Shown: positions 48,642 to 61,341, numbered from the stretch's first letter. The stretch is 64,000 nt of DNA from Stromatinia cepivora (GCA_014898415.1 RCTD01000021.1:62001-126000), one strand, 5' to 3'. Translations and numbers: made by a program. Notes: generated by a model from the letters alone, not told the origin.

Positions 48642-49498
48642 ATGCGTTTGCAATTCGCCTTGGCTATGCTATTTGCCTTGATGGTAACAGCATCACCGAT
48701 CACCGAACTTCTCCATCGTATCAAGCGCCAAATCGTCCAAACCTACGATGTCACTCAAGTCACCTATAATTCCAAGGGGAAGCCAGTTGCAACAACCATT
48801 CTTCGTGTCACCACTACCGTCTATCCTTCCACTACCTTGGCACCAGTTCCAACTGCAACTCCCACAGACTATGTTTCGACTGCTTTGTATCACCACAATA
48901 TCCATCGTGCCAATCACTCTGTTCCTCTCCTTAGATGGAACACAAGTCTTGTTGCATCCGCTCAAGTTCTTGCTGCAACATGCAAGTGGGGTCACAGCAT
49001 GTGAGTACTTTTCTGGGTCACCTTGTATTACCAACACTAATTCCTCTTTAGGAACATTAATGGCGGTGGATATGGACAAAACATTGCTGCATACGGTTCC
49101 ACTAATGCTAAGGCTCTTGGTGCCAATAAGGAGATGGCTGTCGCTGCTACAAACATGTGGTACAATGGAGAACAACCCACCTACCTTCCTTCCTATTATG
49201 GTCAGAATAATCCCGACTTAACCACCTTTGAAAAGTGGGGTCATTTCACTCAGATGGTTTGGCTTGCTACCAGTTCTGTTGGTTGTGCTACTCAACTTTG
49301 TGAACCAATGGACATTTGGCCAAATATGCCAGCTTGGTATACTGTCTGCAACTATTATCCACCAGGTTTGTTCTTCATTTTACCTTCCTATCTATATCTT
49401 TTTGCTAACCCTTTTTCTTAGGAAATATGGGCGGTCAATATGGCGTCAATGTCTTCCCACCACTTCGTCACCCCTCTGTCAACGTTGTCAATGCTTAA
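48642..49498 (+). CDS. Secreted CAP/SCP (PR-1-like) protein
   Basis: Exons 48642..49000, 49052..49365 and 49422..49498 give 249 residues. Signal peptide MRLQFALAMLFALMVTASPI, then a possible Lys-Arg processing site (HRIKRQ), a Thr/Pro-rich spacer and the CAP domain (about residues 75-235). CAP blocks: YHHNIHRANHSVPLLRWN, ACKWGHSM-type ATCKWGHSMN, GGGYGQNIAAYG, WGHFTQMVWLATSSVGCAT, WYTVCNYYPPGNMGGQY. The Glu of the animal/plant GENxA block is Gln here. Fungal relatives (yeast Pry proteins) bind and export sterols and fatty acids; in plant-associated fungi some act at the host interface. Role inferred from family only. Confidence 0.92.
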
Positions 49499-52185
49499 GC
49501 AATTGATCTGACTTGATTTGCACGATGGCGATTCTTCGATTTTCTATATTCGACAAACTCAATGCAATCATTTCATTTCTCACGAGTCCACGACAATCTT
49601 TCCTGTGTTTCATCACGAAATAAGCACCGTTTACATGTTTACATGAATTTACGTCTACATTTCAATTTTTCGCACAAAGCAACCTTGCCTCATCACTTTT
49701 CACCACGCTCTTTTTATTTCAAGTAGCTTTTTCGCCGTCTATTTTCATTGCGTCTCGCACCGACTCGAATCCCATCTATTCATCCATTATATCTCAAGAG
49801 CTTCCGACAATCAACATCTGGCATGTTTCGCTTGTTACGTTCCTTGTTTTCGTCTCAGTCTCAGTCTCGATCTTAAAATTGTTGCCCATGCAATTTTTTT
49901 TCACAGTACTCTCAGATATAGATAGATAGATAGATTAGATCCGGTCAAGATATCTTATCTTTTCTTTTTTTCTTTGCAGCTGGATCAAGAATCATAGGAT
50001 AAATGAGTTTGAGATGGATGGATGAGCTTGAAATGGATAGATAGATGAATGATAGGATAGATAGGTTGCGTGGATGGTTGATGGATAGATAGATGGATTC
50101 TTTTGCTTATTTGATATTATGGGGATGGGCATGGGCATAAGTTCTATAGAGGGAAATGGGCTGCGCTAAAGCCATTTTTCTGGTAGTTAATTGATAGGCT
50201 TGCTTGTTTCTGTGGATTTTTTGGTTGGTTGGTTGTGATGTTATTTGATGTGATATTTATTTGATGTTTATGTGGTTGTTGTTGCTAGTAGGTTGCTATG
50301 ATGATGCTGATGATACCTAATGTCGTTATTGAGATCTACACTACACCAGTCAACAAACGTGAAAAGGTAATGCATTACCTTATTTGTACGTCGCCTATCA
50401 CCACTGGTAAGTACATCAACAAATCCAAGCACCCCGCCCAAAAATATATCAATACAACCTTACCGCCTACTCATTCACTCCAAAAAGCATTTCCTCTTCC
50501 ATTCCACTACAAAATCATATCACATCACATTACAATAACCAATCCATCACACTATTACCTCCTCCTCCCCCCAACCACCTCATACTAACTAACTACAAAC
50601 CTCTTTTTTTTTTACACGACTAATACCTATATAAATATATTGATCCATCACATTACCTCTCTCCCGTAGCCCGTAGCTCGTATCACAAATACTATATAAG
50701 GTAGGTAAGTAAGTGTTACGAAATATGTGCAGTGTAAATATATAAGTATGTAAATATATACCATCTATCATAAATAAGTTCATTTCCCTTCGATTTTTGA
50801 TTTTCGATCCCCAGGTGTAGATGCAGATGCTTTGAAAACTACTAGTAGACTAGTAGATTTGAAGTTTGAGGTTTGAAGTTTGAAGTTTGAGGTTTGAGGT
50901 TTGAGGTTTGAGGTTTGAAGTGAAGTTTGAAAGAAGAAGTAAGGTAAGGATTAAGAAATTTATCCTTTTTCTTTGATATTGATATTGATATTAAAGTTAA
51001 TCTGTCTAGATATAAGATATAAGATACAGGATATAAATGAATGTATGAATATATGAATATATGAATGATTGTACAATAAAGATTGAGTAACGGGGTAATG
51101 GGCCGGGGTAAGAATATATGTAGATCTAGGAATTGGTAGAGATCTCTCGTTTGCTTGTATGAATGTATGAATTTTGTGCTTCTTTTTGAATACTGTGATA
51201 CTTTACTCCTCCCGAGTCCCTGATGAAACTAGGATTGGTTCTCGCATCCAACTTCTATGTTTCTATCATCTTCTCGTCACCGATATCGACACTTATTAGT
51301 ATTTACCAGTATTTATTGCACCACCCGAATTTGAATTTATAAATTCTATTTATATTTCTCTTTACATTTTCTTAAAGATATTATTTTATTTAATAAAATC
51401 GATTGTTTGCTTGCTCACTTGTTATCTATCTATCCAACCTCACCTCTCAATATTTTCTTCGAATTCATCCTAATATAAATATATCCGAAATAGTTCTACC
51501 AACTCCCGGATTTCCTCTCCGTTTAACTCTTACTTCCCTAATGCGCTCTCGATCCTCGATCCTCAATCCTCAATCCTCGACTGTTGAAATCTAAATTATT
51601 AAGGACCCGTCAATAATCTCATCCTATCCCATCCCATTACAACCCGACCTCATCCATCATCCATCATCTACCTACCTACCTACCTACCTATTTACCAACT
51701 TTCCCCATCCCTCTCAAGAACCCCTTCCAAACCAAACCCCATACAAACACAACTCCCGCCAATTTAAAATTAGGTTGAAAAAATAAGTTGAAGGACCGAT
51801 ATATAACCACCGAGAAGTCATTCATCTATGACGATGGATTTCCCTGAGCTGCTTTTGGGAGCATGCCTTCTTTTCAATTTATTTGATGAGTTTAACAGAA
51901 TGCCATTTTACACTATAGTACCTGGTACCTATGCACATCTCATATCACATCAATGAAAAGCACACGAGAATCAGGTTATGAAGAGGAGAATTTTTTATTC
52001 TTATGTATCCTAAGAGTTGAGCTCCGTGTTTATGAATCCATAAACAAGGTGTCAAGGTATTCTGGTATCATATGCGTAGGTATCTCTTTCCATAAAGCAC
52101 TTTCCTCATCCCATCATCCACCCACCCACCCATTCATCCTCACGCATGCGTATTCCTCCCCCCCCAATCCTCCGTCATCCACCCT
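49499..52185. other. Gene-free interval of 2.7 kb, simple repeats
   Basis: Trailers of the CAP gene and TRL1 plus spacer. Holds GATA-type microsatellites (49918-50100), a 7-bp GTTTGAG/A tandem array (about 50858-50930), ATATGAAT-like repeats near 51045, and a CTAC run at 51668-51695. No gene supported. Confidence 0.45.
50858..50930. repeat. Heptanucleotide tandem repeat GTTTGAR
   Basis: About nine near-perfect copies of GTTTGAG/GTTTGAA in tandem. Confidence 0.75.
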
Positions 52186-54877
52186 TTACCTAGAAACAAC
52201 ACCCTTAACAACCCCCGCAACAATTTTCCTACCCTCAATAGCAATCTCCCCAATTTTACTCTCATCACCACTACCCTCCTTAAGCCAACGCTTCAACAAA
52301 TCATTGCTTTCTTTAGGTTTAACATTATTTCCTCCTGTACCAACCGTAATATGTGCTACTTCATTAGTGCATTCCCAACCATTGTCGACTAATCGGGCTA
52401 CAATAGCCATGATGCGATCATCCCATACGATCTAATTATGTTAGTTTTCATCTGATTGATTGTGAAAAAGAAATAGAACATACTCTCTCTAGCATAACTT
52501 GACAATCACCAAATTTGCCTGGATTCCAAGGATCGCTTGCAACTACTCCTTCGTGCATATCACTGTATTTTTGCCATAACTCGGGAAAATTTTTGGAGTT
52601 GGCTCGATGTATGAGGGTGACGTGAAACTCGGGCTGAACTCGACGAGTTTTCTCTAGTACTCTGTAAAATCTAGCCTTATTCGGGGATACACGGCCGAAC
52701 GCATCGTCAAGTGCCTCTTTGATCTCGTTTTGAGGGAGGGAAATGGAGACGTATTCTAATGGCTTCTTTTTGGTGATCTGTGGTAACTGTGATTATTATC
52801 GGTCAGCATTATTCGATAGTGTACATTTTTGTCTTATATCATTTCCTTCATCTTCACGTACAGGTCTGTTTTCCTTCTGTTGGTTCTTATTGTTGTTCTT
52901 AGGCCCGCGACTAAGGTCATGTCTGAGATCTGGTTTGTAATCACTCATTGCAAGTTGAATGGCCTCATCAAGGTCCTCGCTCGTAGGTAAGTCGGTAAAC
53001 AACTTTGGGTATTGTGCTGAAAGCTGTCCGATAACAGTCTCAAGGTTTTCTCGTGAGTCCTTGGTAGGATCCAGCTCGATAGAAGAATCAAATCCATCAT
53101 CAGGTGATGCGAACATATTTACTGGTTCAAAACGTTGTACAAATCCTTCCATGATGCCCACGACTTTCTTCATATCCGTTGCTGCTTGAAGGGTTTGATG
53201 ATTATCACCTCGTGTAAGTACTCGATCCTGAGTAACTTGGCGAACTTTATCGAGAGATCCCTTATCGTGAACAAAGTTTAACACGACTAATCGAACGTGT
53301 GGGTGCGTAAGATGGACATCCCCAATCAATTGTGCTCGTTCATGCCTCGAAGCATTATTTCGATCAGCAAAGACAACTGGTTTCTCTTCGAGCTGTGTCA
53401 AAACTTCGTTGGTAAATCGAGGTGGACGAGCCTTTCCTGTAATGTTATCATTTTGAACATGTCCCCAACCAAAAAGATGGCTAAGAGCAAGCGCAATAGT
53501 TGTCTTTCCACAACCAATTGTAGCAACTGGAACTAGAATAACATTATTGCTCACTTCATTCGGTGAACCTCCTAGCTGAGAATATTCTTGGCGAATGATA
53601 TCCGAACCTTTGAGATTAACTTCCTTTAGGAAATCGTCTCTCAGCTTAATGATACCATGATTGTGCGCATACTCTTTTCCTAATTTAGGATCCTCGGAAA
53701 GTCGGTTTCGTGCAAACAAAAGGTATTCTTCTGTGATCTTGACGTGCTTCTTGAAACGAGGAGGTTTCTTGGCAATCAGGGCCTTTGTACATTCACGCCA
53801 TTGTCTATACATAAGATATGGCTCCTCGAATTTGTATTTGAAAAACCAATCCGAATATGATTCCATTGATCCAGTACGAGCCTTGCAACGAATAACGAAA
53901 CCTTCGATATCACGTCCTTGATAAGACCCAGTTTCAGCTACTTCATCAAGGAAAGATTTAGCGACTTGAATATCGTCCATAATCAGAAAATCGGTCTTCT
54001 TGAATCCCCATTCCGCTGCAAAGGCCTGAACTTGATCTCCAGGGTATGTCATGAAATCTGGGAGATTGATATTGATTCCGTGAAGATAAAGTCCGGCATC
54101 CTCTTTACCATAAGCTAAAATGTGCTCCTCGAAATCATCATCGCAAAGCTCAGCGACTGCAGTAGCATTTCTCTTCCTTAGCTCTCTGGCGAGATCCTCT
54201 CGAGTTCTTCCAATGGCTTGAAGTTGCTTGTCGACCCATCTGTCGGCAGCCTTTGCGTGGCTCATTTCTGGCTTGTTTCCTTGGCCAGTGGAATGCTTGC
54301 TACAAACCAATAGAGTACCATCGTGAAGTCCACTAATAAAGACAATACATCCATTCTCTTTGAGACTCAACTCATAAGGACCCAGGGTTTGATTTTCGAT
54401 ATTGCTCCATTTCGTAGTACTGACCTCTTCCGTGTTAAAGAACTTATCATAACCACGAACTGAAATTTCTGGTTGACCTTTTTCATTTTTGCTGGTAAAA
54501 AGACCTCGTGCGTATGTTGGTAAATCATCACGCTTGTAGTCCCAATCTTGAAAACGCCAAGACTCGACAACAATTTTTGCTGGAGACCCATCGACTTGAA
54601 AGGGAGTTTTCTTGCAGCTAAAACCATGTTTCTTTCCTTTGCCGGCGCTATCATTCAGATTTCGAAGAAGTTTTTGGACTTCTTCTACATCTTGAGATTT
54701 ATAAGGAACTTTTTCATGTTTAGTCATAGCGATCGAATATTTTCGTGAATTTGTAAGAGTGGAGTTGGAGGGGTATGAATTAAGTACAAGTTGTGATATG
54801 GAGGATGAACCGTTTTTATGTATGCGAGTTGAAAGAAATCTTAAGCCTGGGCTGAATAGTCTGCTGGATAAAAGCAT
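52186..54877 (-). CDS. TRL1: Fungal tRNA ligase (tRNA splicing and HAC1 mRNA ligation)
   Basis: Exons 54877..52862, 52786..52484 and 52431..52186 give 854 residues. Trifunctional enzyme joining tRNA halves after intron excision and the UPR mRNA. Adenylyltransferase domain with nucleophile Lys173 in SLKENGCIVF; polynucleotide kinase P-loop VPVATIGCGKTTIALAL near residue 455; C-terminal cyclic phosphodiesterase with two HxT motifs, EFHVTLIHR and VAHITVGTGG. The second intron-exon junctions restore these; the first exon alone ends before the CPD domain. The first 50 residues (SSRLFSPGLRFLSTRIHKNG...) are basic, Ser-rich and acid-free, like a mitochondrial presequence. MTKHEKVPYK at residue 51 is a likely alternative start. 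Confidence 0.95.
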
Positions 54878-55260
54878 AACAAAAGCTTGTTTGTCCTAGG
54901 AATCCTTGGATTTCTTATCCACCCAAAAGTCAGTCACACCGGGTTGTCAAGGGGGAAGCAGTGGTTACCTTAATACCCAAAGAAGAAAAAGGGTCAGAGT
55001 AACTAGGTACCTAGGGCTATGACTGCTACGGCGGGTAGGGTAGTGGGTAGTGGGTAGAGAGTAAGTGGATAAGTTGTGTAGTGTTGTAGTGGGGCTAAAT
55101 ATGGAATTGAAGCAAAAGTCTGGAAAAATCCCGACGTCGGGAGATGCGGCCGCTCCGTCATAGAAAATTCAATATCCCTTCTACTCCGTACATTCATTGC
55201 ATTCTACGGCAAAGACCTTAATACGACATTTAATAATTCACAAGTACAGTACCCGACACG
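54878..55260. promoter_or_regulatory. Divergent TRL1/ankyrin-gene promoter
   Basis: 383 bp between two divergent start codons; contains a GTAGTGGGTAGTGGGTAG repeat near 55040. No gene. Confidence 0.4.
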
Positions 55261-55932
55261 ATGGCTTCTGCTCAACCCAATCCTTTTCTTCTCGCTGCCG
55301 ATAATTCTCCAGATCTCCTACCCCTCCTTCGATCGAACCCCGCCTTGGCTTCTGCCCAAGATGAACACGGATATTCTTTAATGCACGCTGCTGCTTCTTA
55401 CAATCATTTGGACCTTCTGCGAGCTCTTGTTACAGAGTTTGATGTAAACGTCAATTTGAAAGATGAAGATGGGGATACAGCATTATTCGTGGCGGAAACA
55501 TTAGATTGCGCAAAGCTACTGGTTGAGGAATTACATGCCAATTACAAAATTAGAAGTGCGGAAGATGGGTGTAATGCGAGAGAAAGAATCGAGGCAGAAG
55601 GAGACTTTCCAGAAGTTGCGGTATATCTTCGAATTAAGGAGCTTGAAGCCGAAGGGGGCTTGTCAGAATCAAACAGAGCAGCACCTACGGTGACATCGAA
55701 CGGCCATCCACCACCGGTACCCGAAGGAATATCGGTTGATATTGGTACTATGAATCCGGAAGAGGATGTAGGAGAGGTCGTCGATCCCGAGTTCAAAAGA
55801 CGTATTGACGAATTGGCCGCTCGAGACGATTTTCAAACACCAGCGGGTCAAGAAGAATTAAGAAAGCTCATCACGGAGGCAATTACTGGAGAAGTAGGAG
55901 AAGGACGAGAGGTTCGTCAACGGACAGAATGA
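55261..55932 (+). CDS. Small ankyrin-repeat protein
   Basis: Intronless, 223 residues. Two to three ankyrin repeats in the first 100 residues: NPFLLAADNSPDLLPLLRSN, DEHGYSLMHAAASYNHLDLL, DEDGDTALFVAETLDCAKLL. The C-terminal half is acidic and less ordered, with a conserved-looking end (VVDPEFKRRIDELAARDDFQ, EELRKLITEAITG). Resembles the uncharacterised yeast YCR051W family. No signal or membrane segment. Its stop codon is only 8 bp from the stop of RPP40 on the other strand. Confidence 0.85.
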   Translation: MASAQPNPFLLAADNSPDLLPLLRSNPALASAQDEHGYSLMHAAASYNHLDLLRALVTEFDVNVNLKDEDGDTALFVAETLDCAKLLVEELHANYKIRSAEDGCNARERIEAEGDFPEVAVYLRIKELEAEGGLSESNRAAPTVTSNGHPPPVPEGISVDIGTMNPEEDVGEVVDPEFKRRIDELAARDDFQTPAGQEELRKLITEAITGEVGEGREVRQRTE

Positions 55933-55940
55933 TTATCCAC

Positions 55941-57280
55941 CTATTCTACTTCCCATAAAACATAATCGTTTGGGATATCAGGCAACTTCAATATCGTACA
56001 GTTCTTGCTCTCGCCATTCCAGCTTTCACTAAAGCCTCCAACATAATACGAAAGCCAAGAATCTTTTGGTGCTGTGAGTAGAGCTTGGACAAAGGTACTA
56101 TGTGCCCACGAAGGGGGAATAAATCCAGTCCATGTGACTTTCACCAGCTCCTCCGCCTCATCTGAACCTATCGGTGGATCATAACGGGACAGAAAAGTGT
56201 CGATACTGTCAGTTGAATTGACTCGGGGACTTTCTAATGAGATTAATGAAAGCCACTCATGGATTTCGACTGAAAATTCTCGAAAGTCTTCATCATAATT
56301 GCTATTATTCTCTGCTGCAAGCTTCAATTCAGGTCTTTTGACCTGAATACTGCTCAATACTCTTGGAGCGCACGTTATCTTATGTGGATGGTGTGGAGAC
56401 AATGGGTCAGATGGTAATACTGGCGAAGGAGTCAGCATTGCAGCTAGATGTGTATATAGATCCTCACCTGTAGTTCCCAGATCGCAGAAAAGCCACGTCA
56501 CAGGAGTAGTCAATGCATTCTTGAATGCATATTCAATCCTTCGAAAACCTTTCTTGCCATGTAACATTGATGGTAATCGTAGATTTATCTCAACAACTGT
56601 AATTGATCAGCAAATTAATCTCGTCAGCCAACACAGTACATACTCCACCGAGGTCGATGTTCTCGTTTTCCCTTTACCCCTTCAGGTTTACCTACTAAAC
56701 CCGAGCGTTCATAACTCTCCTTGTCCAAATGTAAGGTCAAAATCCCTATAAAGACGTCAGTAGATGCCATGTGCCGGAACCTCTATGACTTGAGACCCTA
56801 CCCTCATTCAACGAAAACACATTATCAACCCCTATCCTCCCCTTCGAAAGCATCAAAACATTCCCTATAAACCCCGTAAGAAACTAAACCCATTCCAATA
56901 CCCTCACACGCCTCACCTTTCTTAATATACTCCGTAAAAAACTCTCCCTCCAACAACGCACTCAAAGGCATCACCACCCGACTATAAACCGGACCCTCAT
57001 TCTCCGCAAACACCTCATCCATCTCCCGCCTCATAATCTCATACAATTCCTGGGGTAATATCATTTCAACCTTGTTGATAAATTTATGTCCCAGGATATT
57101 CACAAATGGTTTCCTTCTTGCAGGTGGTTGTTTCGGATCTAAATGGCCCATGGTCCCATGTGTCACGTAGCATTTTTGCTCGTGCTTGGTATCTTTGGGG
57201 AAATTTAACATTTTTGATGGGCTGGAGTTTGTTTGGGAAGAAATAGATGGATGGTTGGATGGATGGGAAATTCGAGCCAT
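55941..57280 (-). CDS. Ribonuclease P/MRP protein subunit Rpp40
   Basis: Exons 57280..56917, 56864..56802, 56745..56644 and 56596..55941 give 394 residues. Rpp40-family subunit of nuclear RNase P (5' maturation of tRNA) and probably RNase MRP. The spliced path restores family blocks: FFTEYIKKGNVLMLSKGRIG, VDNVFSLNEGILTLHLDKES, YERSGLVGKPEGVKGKR, WIVEINLRLPSMLHGKKGF, TTPVTWLFCDLGTTGEDL; the end is DYVLWEVE. Short introns of 52, 56 and 47 nt interrupt it. Relatives usually begin near MLNF, so Met24 (57211) may be the true start, giving 371 residues. It converges with the ankyrin gene and is divergent from TRM11. Confidence 0.88.
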
Positions 57281-57681
57281 TTCTTTTGATAGTGCTTTGT
57301 TTGGTTTAGCGTGGGTGGGCTAGAACACGCTAAAATTGGCCCTTGTAATTATTTTTCGAGGGGCTAGGAGTCATGCCGAAAAATATTTTGGATGCAATAT
57401 CAAAAATTACACGCGGGCATTTTTGGTAGCTGTTTAGAGAATTCGCCTTTTGAGCTGATTTTCATACAAGGCTCGACCAGATACTTTCCCTCGTATACCA
57501 AAAACATTCAATTCTTCTAATTCGTAAGACCCTGAAAGTTTGGCGCAACCGCTTGTCTGCTCGTGCTTCCCCAAGGCTTCCATACCAGTGTAGTGAAGAC
57601 TTGTAAGAGCGAGCTGAGGAGCGAGACTAGGAGTAATTCTGCTTGACTATTGGAAGAGATATCAAGCATCAAAAGTTCAAA
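57281..57681. promoter_or_regulatory. Divergent RPP40/TRM11 promoter
   Basis: 401 bp between divergent start codons of two tRNA-maturation genes. No ORF of note. Confidence 0.4.
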
Positions 57682-59183
57682 ATGAAGTGTTTAATAAGAT
57701 TCACACAAACGCACGAGACGTTTCGTCTCGCTGAGATCCAAGCCTTAGCAGAGCTGGAGAATATTCCTTTACAGGTTGAACACTATGCTTCAAATGTAAG
57801 TAAAGTTTATCAGAATTCATCAATGTTGTCAATTCTAAGTAATTGATAGTCACCATTTTGTTTTGTAGACGTTCCATCTGTAGAAGCAGCTGCACGACTT
57901 ATCAAAAGAAGCATTCTCTCCAAAGCCATTTACGAAGTTTGGGGAACAGGTTCTACATATGAAGATCTTCATGATGATATAAAGACACATACAAAAGAAT
58001 CATGGTCTCTTTATAAAAAGTGTTCCTTCAAATTTACCATGGATTGTTTTCAAAATACCAGATCTACCGCCGAGCAACGAGCACTCATTAATGAGTTTCG
58101 ATATCTGGAATTTGAAGGACCGATCAAGATGAAAGGGGCAGATGAAGAATTTTGTATCTCGGAAGAATGGCAACTTGATGCTGCTGCTAATGGTATCAAC
58201 ACACCTTCACAAGTCACTTTTGGTCGATTTCTCGGCGCTAGCGAAAGAGATATTGTGGGAAAGTATGATCTCAAGAAACGGAAATATATCAGTACCACGT
58301 CTATGGATTCTGAACTTGCATTGGTGACTGCAAATATCACATTAGCAGCACCGGCAAAATTATTCTATGATCCATTTGTCGGTACGGGTAGTTTCCCAGT
58401 TGCATGTGCACATTTTGGAGCTCTTGCATTCGGAAGCGATATTGATGGGCGAAGTATTCGAGGAAAGGAAAAGAGGAATTTACATTCTAATTTCGTGCAA
58501 TATGGTCTTACGAATCAATTTGGAGATACTTTCGTGGCGGATCTAACAAATACTCCTTTAAGATGTGCTAGATTATTCGATGGTATAGTATGTGATCCAC
58601 CATATGGTGTTCGAGAGGGTTTAAAGGTACTAGGGAATAGGGATCCTACTAAACCCAAGGTACCAATTATGTTAGAGGGCGAAACACAACCTCATCATTT
58701 GTGCGAATTCCTCCTCTTTGATAAATACCTAAAACGATACTAATATAATTCTAGACAAGAAGCCTATATCCCACCCAAAAAACCATATTCATTTCTAGCC
58801 ATGCTAGACGACATCCTCGACTTCGCAGCCATATCCCTCGTAGACAACGGTCGCCTATCCTTCTGGATGCCCACCGCAAACGACGAAGATCAAGAAATCA
58901 AAATCCCAACGCATCCCTGCTTACACATTACAAGTGTCTGCACACAAGCTTTTAACCGATGTAAGTAACCCAACTTCCCATCCTAGGAATAACGGATTAT
59001 TAATATGTTATAGGGTCAAGAAGACTTATTACATATAAAAGGATACCGGATTCAAAGGTTGATCCGGAACAGATTCGTGAGAGGACGGCTAATGGGACGG
59101 GTGTTACGGCTGATGAGTTGAATCCTTTTAGGAAGGGATATTTTCAGGGTTTTAAATCGGTGTCTAGGGATACAGCAGAATAG
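57682..59183 (+). CDS. TRM11: tRNA (guanine(10)-N2)-methyltransferase catalytic subunit
   Basis: Exons 57682..57795, 57850..58700, 58755..58960 and 59014..59183 give 446 residues. Trm11, with its partner Trm112, makes m2G10 in tRNA. The N-terminal THUMP-like region includes MKCLIRFTQTHETFRLAEIQ and RLIKRSILSKAIYEVWGTG. The SAM site is YDPFVGTGSFPVACAHFGAL (about residue 213) and the catalytic motif IVCDPPYGVREG (about 286). The C-terminal part YIPPKKPYSFLAMLDDILDF and LSFWMPT completes the fold. The exon 2 acceptor (GATAG before TCACC) was chosen because it gives SPFCFVDVP, as in relatives; later AG sites give stops. One donor is GTGCGA. Confidence 0.94.
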
Positions 59184-59821
59184 AAAGAAGATCTGATTTA
59201 TGTATTTGATTACATCTCCGTTCTCGTGACATTAGTTATTTCCCGCTCACCGAAAGCTCGAAAGATGACTGTAATTATACTTCCACGTATCCCCTCTCTC
59301 GAACTAGAAGAAAAAGTCGACCACCAAAGTACAAGTGAAGGTTATTTAATCGTCAAATTTAAATTTAGACTTTGAACAGTATTGCGAACAATCATTTGGT
59401 TGTCCAATCTCATATATCACATGGAGCATGAAGAATCACCATATTCGATTTTGGTATTTGGCATTTTCTGATAGTCCCGAGCCTCTACACATTTCAAACC
59501 ACTACTAGAATCTCACATACGAATAATACAATCACAATCAAAAACAAGCCTTGAATTAAAAATATAAAAGAAAATAAACGATGATATATATTAAAAATGA
59601 TCTACTCTGACTAGTTGAGTTACTGATCACGGTACCAAATTAAATTCAACGTTCCACCATCGCTCTCATTCTCATTCTCGTTCTCATCTCTCGTCTCTCG
59701 TCAATAATCACATCACCTCATTCATACCCATAAACAACACAACAAAAACTCAAGAGAAATCCAAGAAAACTTTTCTCATCACCACATTCCCTCACCCCCT
59801 TGCATCCCCATCCCCGCCCTC
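59184..59821. other. Intergenic
   Basis: 638 bp of trailer sequence between TRM11 and the GPI-type protein gene; no gene seen. Confidence 0.4.
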
Positions 59822-60633
59822 CTACAAAACCCAAACCAACCCCATCAACCCCACAAACCCCACCCCAACCACCCCCGTAACCTGCGCCGCCCCCGCCTTA
59901 CTCGAGCTCGACATCGGGCTTGGAGTAGATTTCTCCGTCGGTCCATTCGTAGCACTCTTCTCCGTGGTCTTCGTCTCTGTCTCCGTCTCTGTCGCCGTAC
60001 TCGACAATTTCCTCGTCGTCACTGTACTATTCCCACCGGTAGCACTAGTACTACTGGCAATCGTCAAACCACCCGTTCCTACAGGAATCAAAGTTGCCGT
60101 TGTGCCATTTATGACACCTGTTACTGGACCCGTGATGGTTGGTTGCGGTGCAGTAGCTGTAGCAGTGACACCAGCCGTGGCACTGGTTAAAAGGGCCTCG
60201 AGACTAAAGATACTAGCTCTAGCAGCCCCAGCATCCAGGACGTAGGATTTAGCATCTGGAGAAAGGGAGGAGTACCAGCCGGGTTCGGAGCTGAGGAATT
60301 CTTGTGCTAGTTGGGAGAGTCCTGCTGGAGAGGTTTGGAGGGCTTGGATCGAGGTGGGGATGTTGGTTAATTGGGAGGCGAGGGATGGGTTGGGGATGAG
60401 GACCGAGGAGAGACTGGAGAGGCTGGAAGCTATGGCGGAGCTAGAGGGGATGTGTTAGTTGAGGGAATGTGGGATGGGGATTGATGGGAGAAGGGAGGAA
60501 GAGGAATTGGGATTGAAGAAATGAAGAAATGAGGATGAAGAACATACGCATCGACATCTTGCCGTCTATCCAATTGAGGACCCGCAAGCACCACAGCACA
60601 AAGACTAGCCACTGTCAAAAGATTGGTATACAT
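59822..60633 (-). CDS. Secreted GPI-anchor-type Ser/Thr-rich surface protein
   Basis: Exons 60633..60548 and 60440..59822 (107-nt intron) give 234 residues. Signal peptide MYTNLLTVASLCAVVLAGP with a following dibasic site (DRRQD). A helical Ser/Ala/Leu region (SSLSSLSSVLIPNPSLASQL, EFLSSEPGWYSSLSPDAKSY) and a Thr/Ser-rich stalk (KLSSTATETETETKTTEKS) follow. The C-terminus has a hydrophobic segment VVGVGFVGLMGLVWVL preceded by small residues (SSSSKAGAA), as in GPI attachment signals. Probably a cell-wall or plasma-membrane mannoprotein of unknown role. Confidence 0.82.
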
Positions 60634-61341
60634 AATTTAATTACCGAACGAATGTGAATGAATGTGTTTGATTTTCGATATTCCAAAGAGAAGAAAAAAT
60701 CACAAAAAACTTTTCGTGTACGCAAGTAAAAAGAGCAAACTTCAGAAAAGAAGAAAGAGGAAGAAAACCCCCAGAGATATCAATATAAACTCTCGGCCAT
60801 CTCATTCAAATCTCCACATTCTGTACACCCTATCACAAAAACGCAAGTTGTACAAGCCCCTTGAAATAAACACGAGCTGTGTACGACTATTTATATTCTA
60901 ATTTCACCCAATGGCGGAAATGGAAATGTCTTGTGTGTTTTTGGATCTGTTGTGATACTTTATTTGACCAATAATCGCTTTTGACGAAAAGGAACTTTCA
61001 TGCAGGTGGAAAGGTGCGGCTCGGGTGTGGGAATTATTGCTATGTACGAGTGTGAAAAGGGAACTCGGGATGTGGTGTTTATTATTGTAGGATTTGGCAC
61101 ACAACTTTGTGAGATATTTATTATGAGTATTTGAATGAGGTGATGTATGATGACTAGAGAACACTTTTTTATTTAGATCTATTCTCAAATATGATAGGGC
61201 GCGAGACATAGGCGTTGGGGCTGAAATATTGAATTCAGCCAGACGAATCCTGAGGCAACGATGTAGGACAGGGTGTGAAGCTACATGAGTCAGTTGATGA
61301 AAAAGCGCTTATATCATATTACATGTGGTATATTCCTCTTG
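60634..61341. other. Intergenic
   Basis: 708 bp between the start of the GPI-type gene and the 3' end of the aldo-keto reductase gene; no gene supported. Confidence 0.4.
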
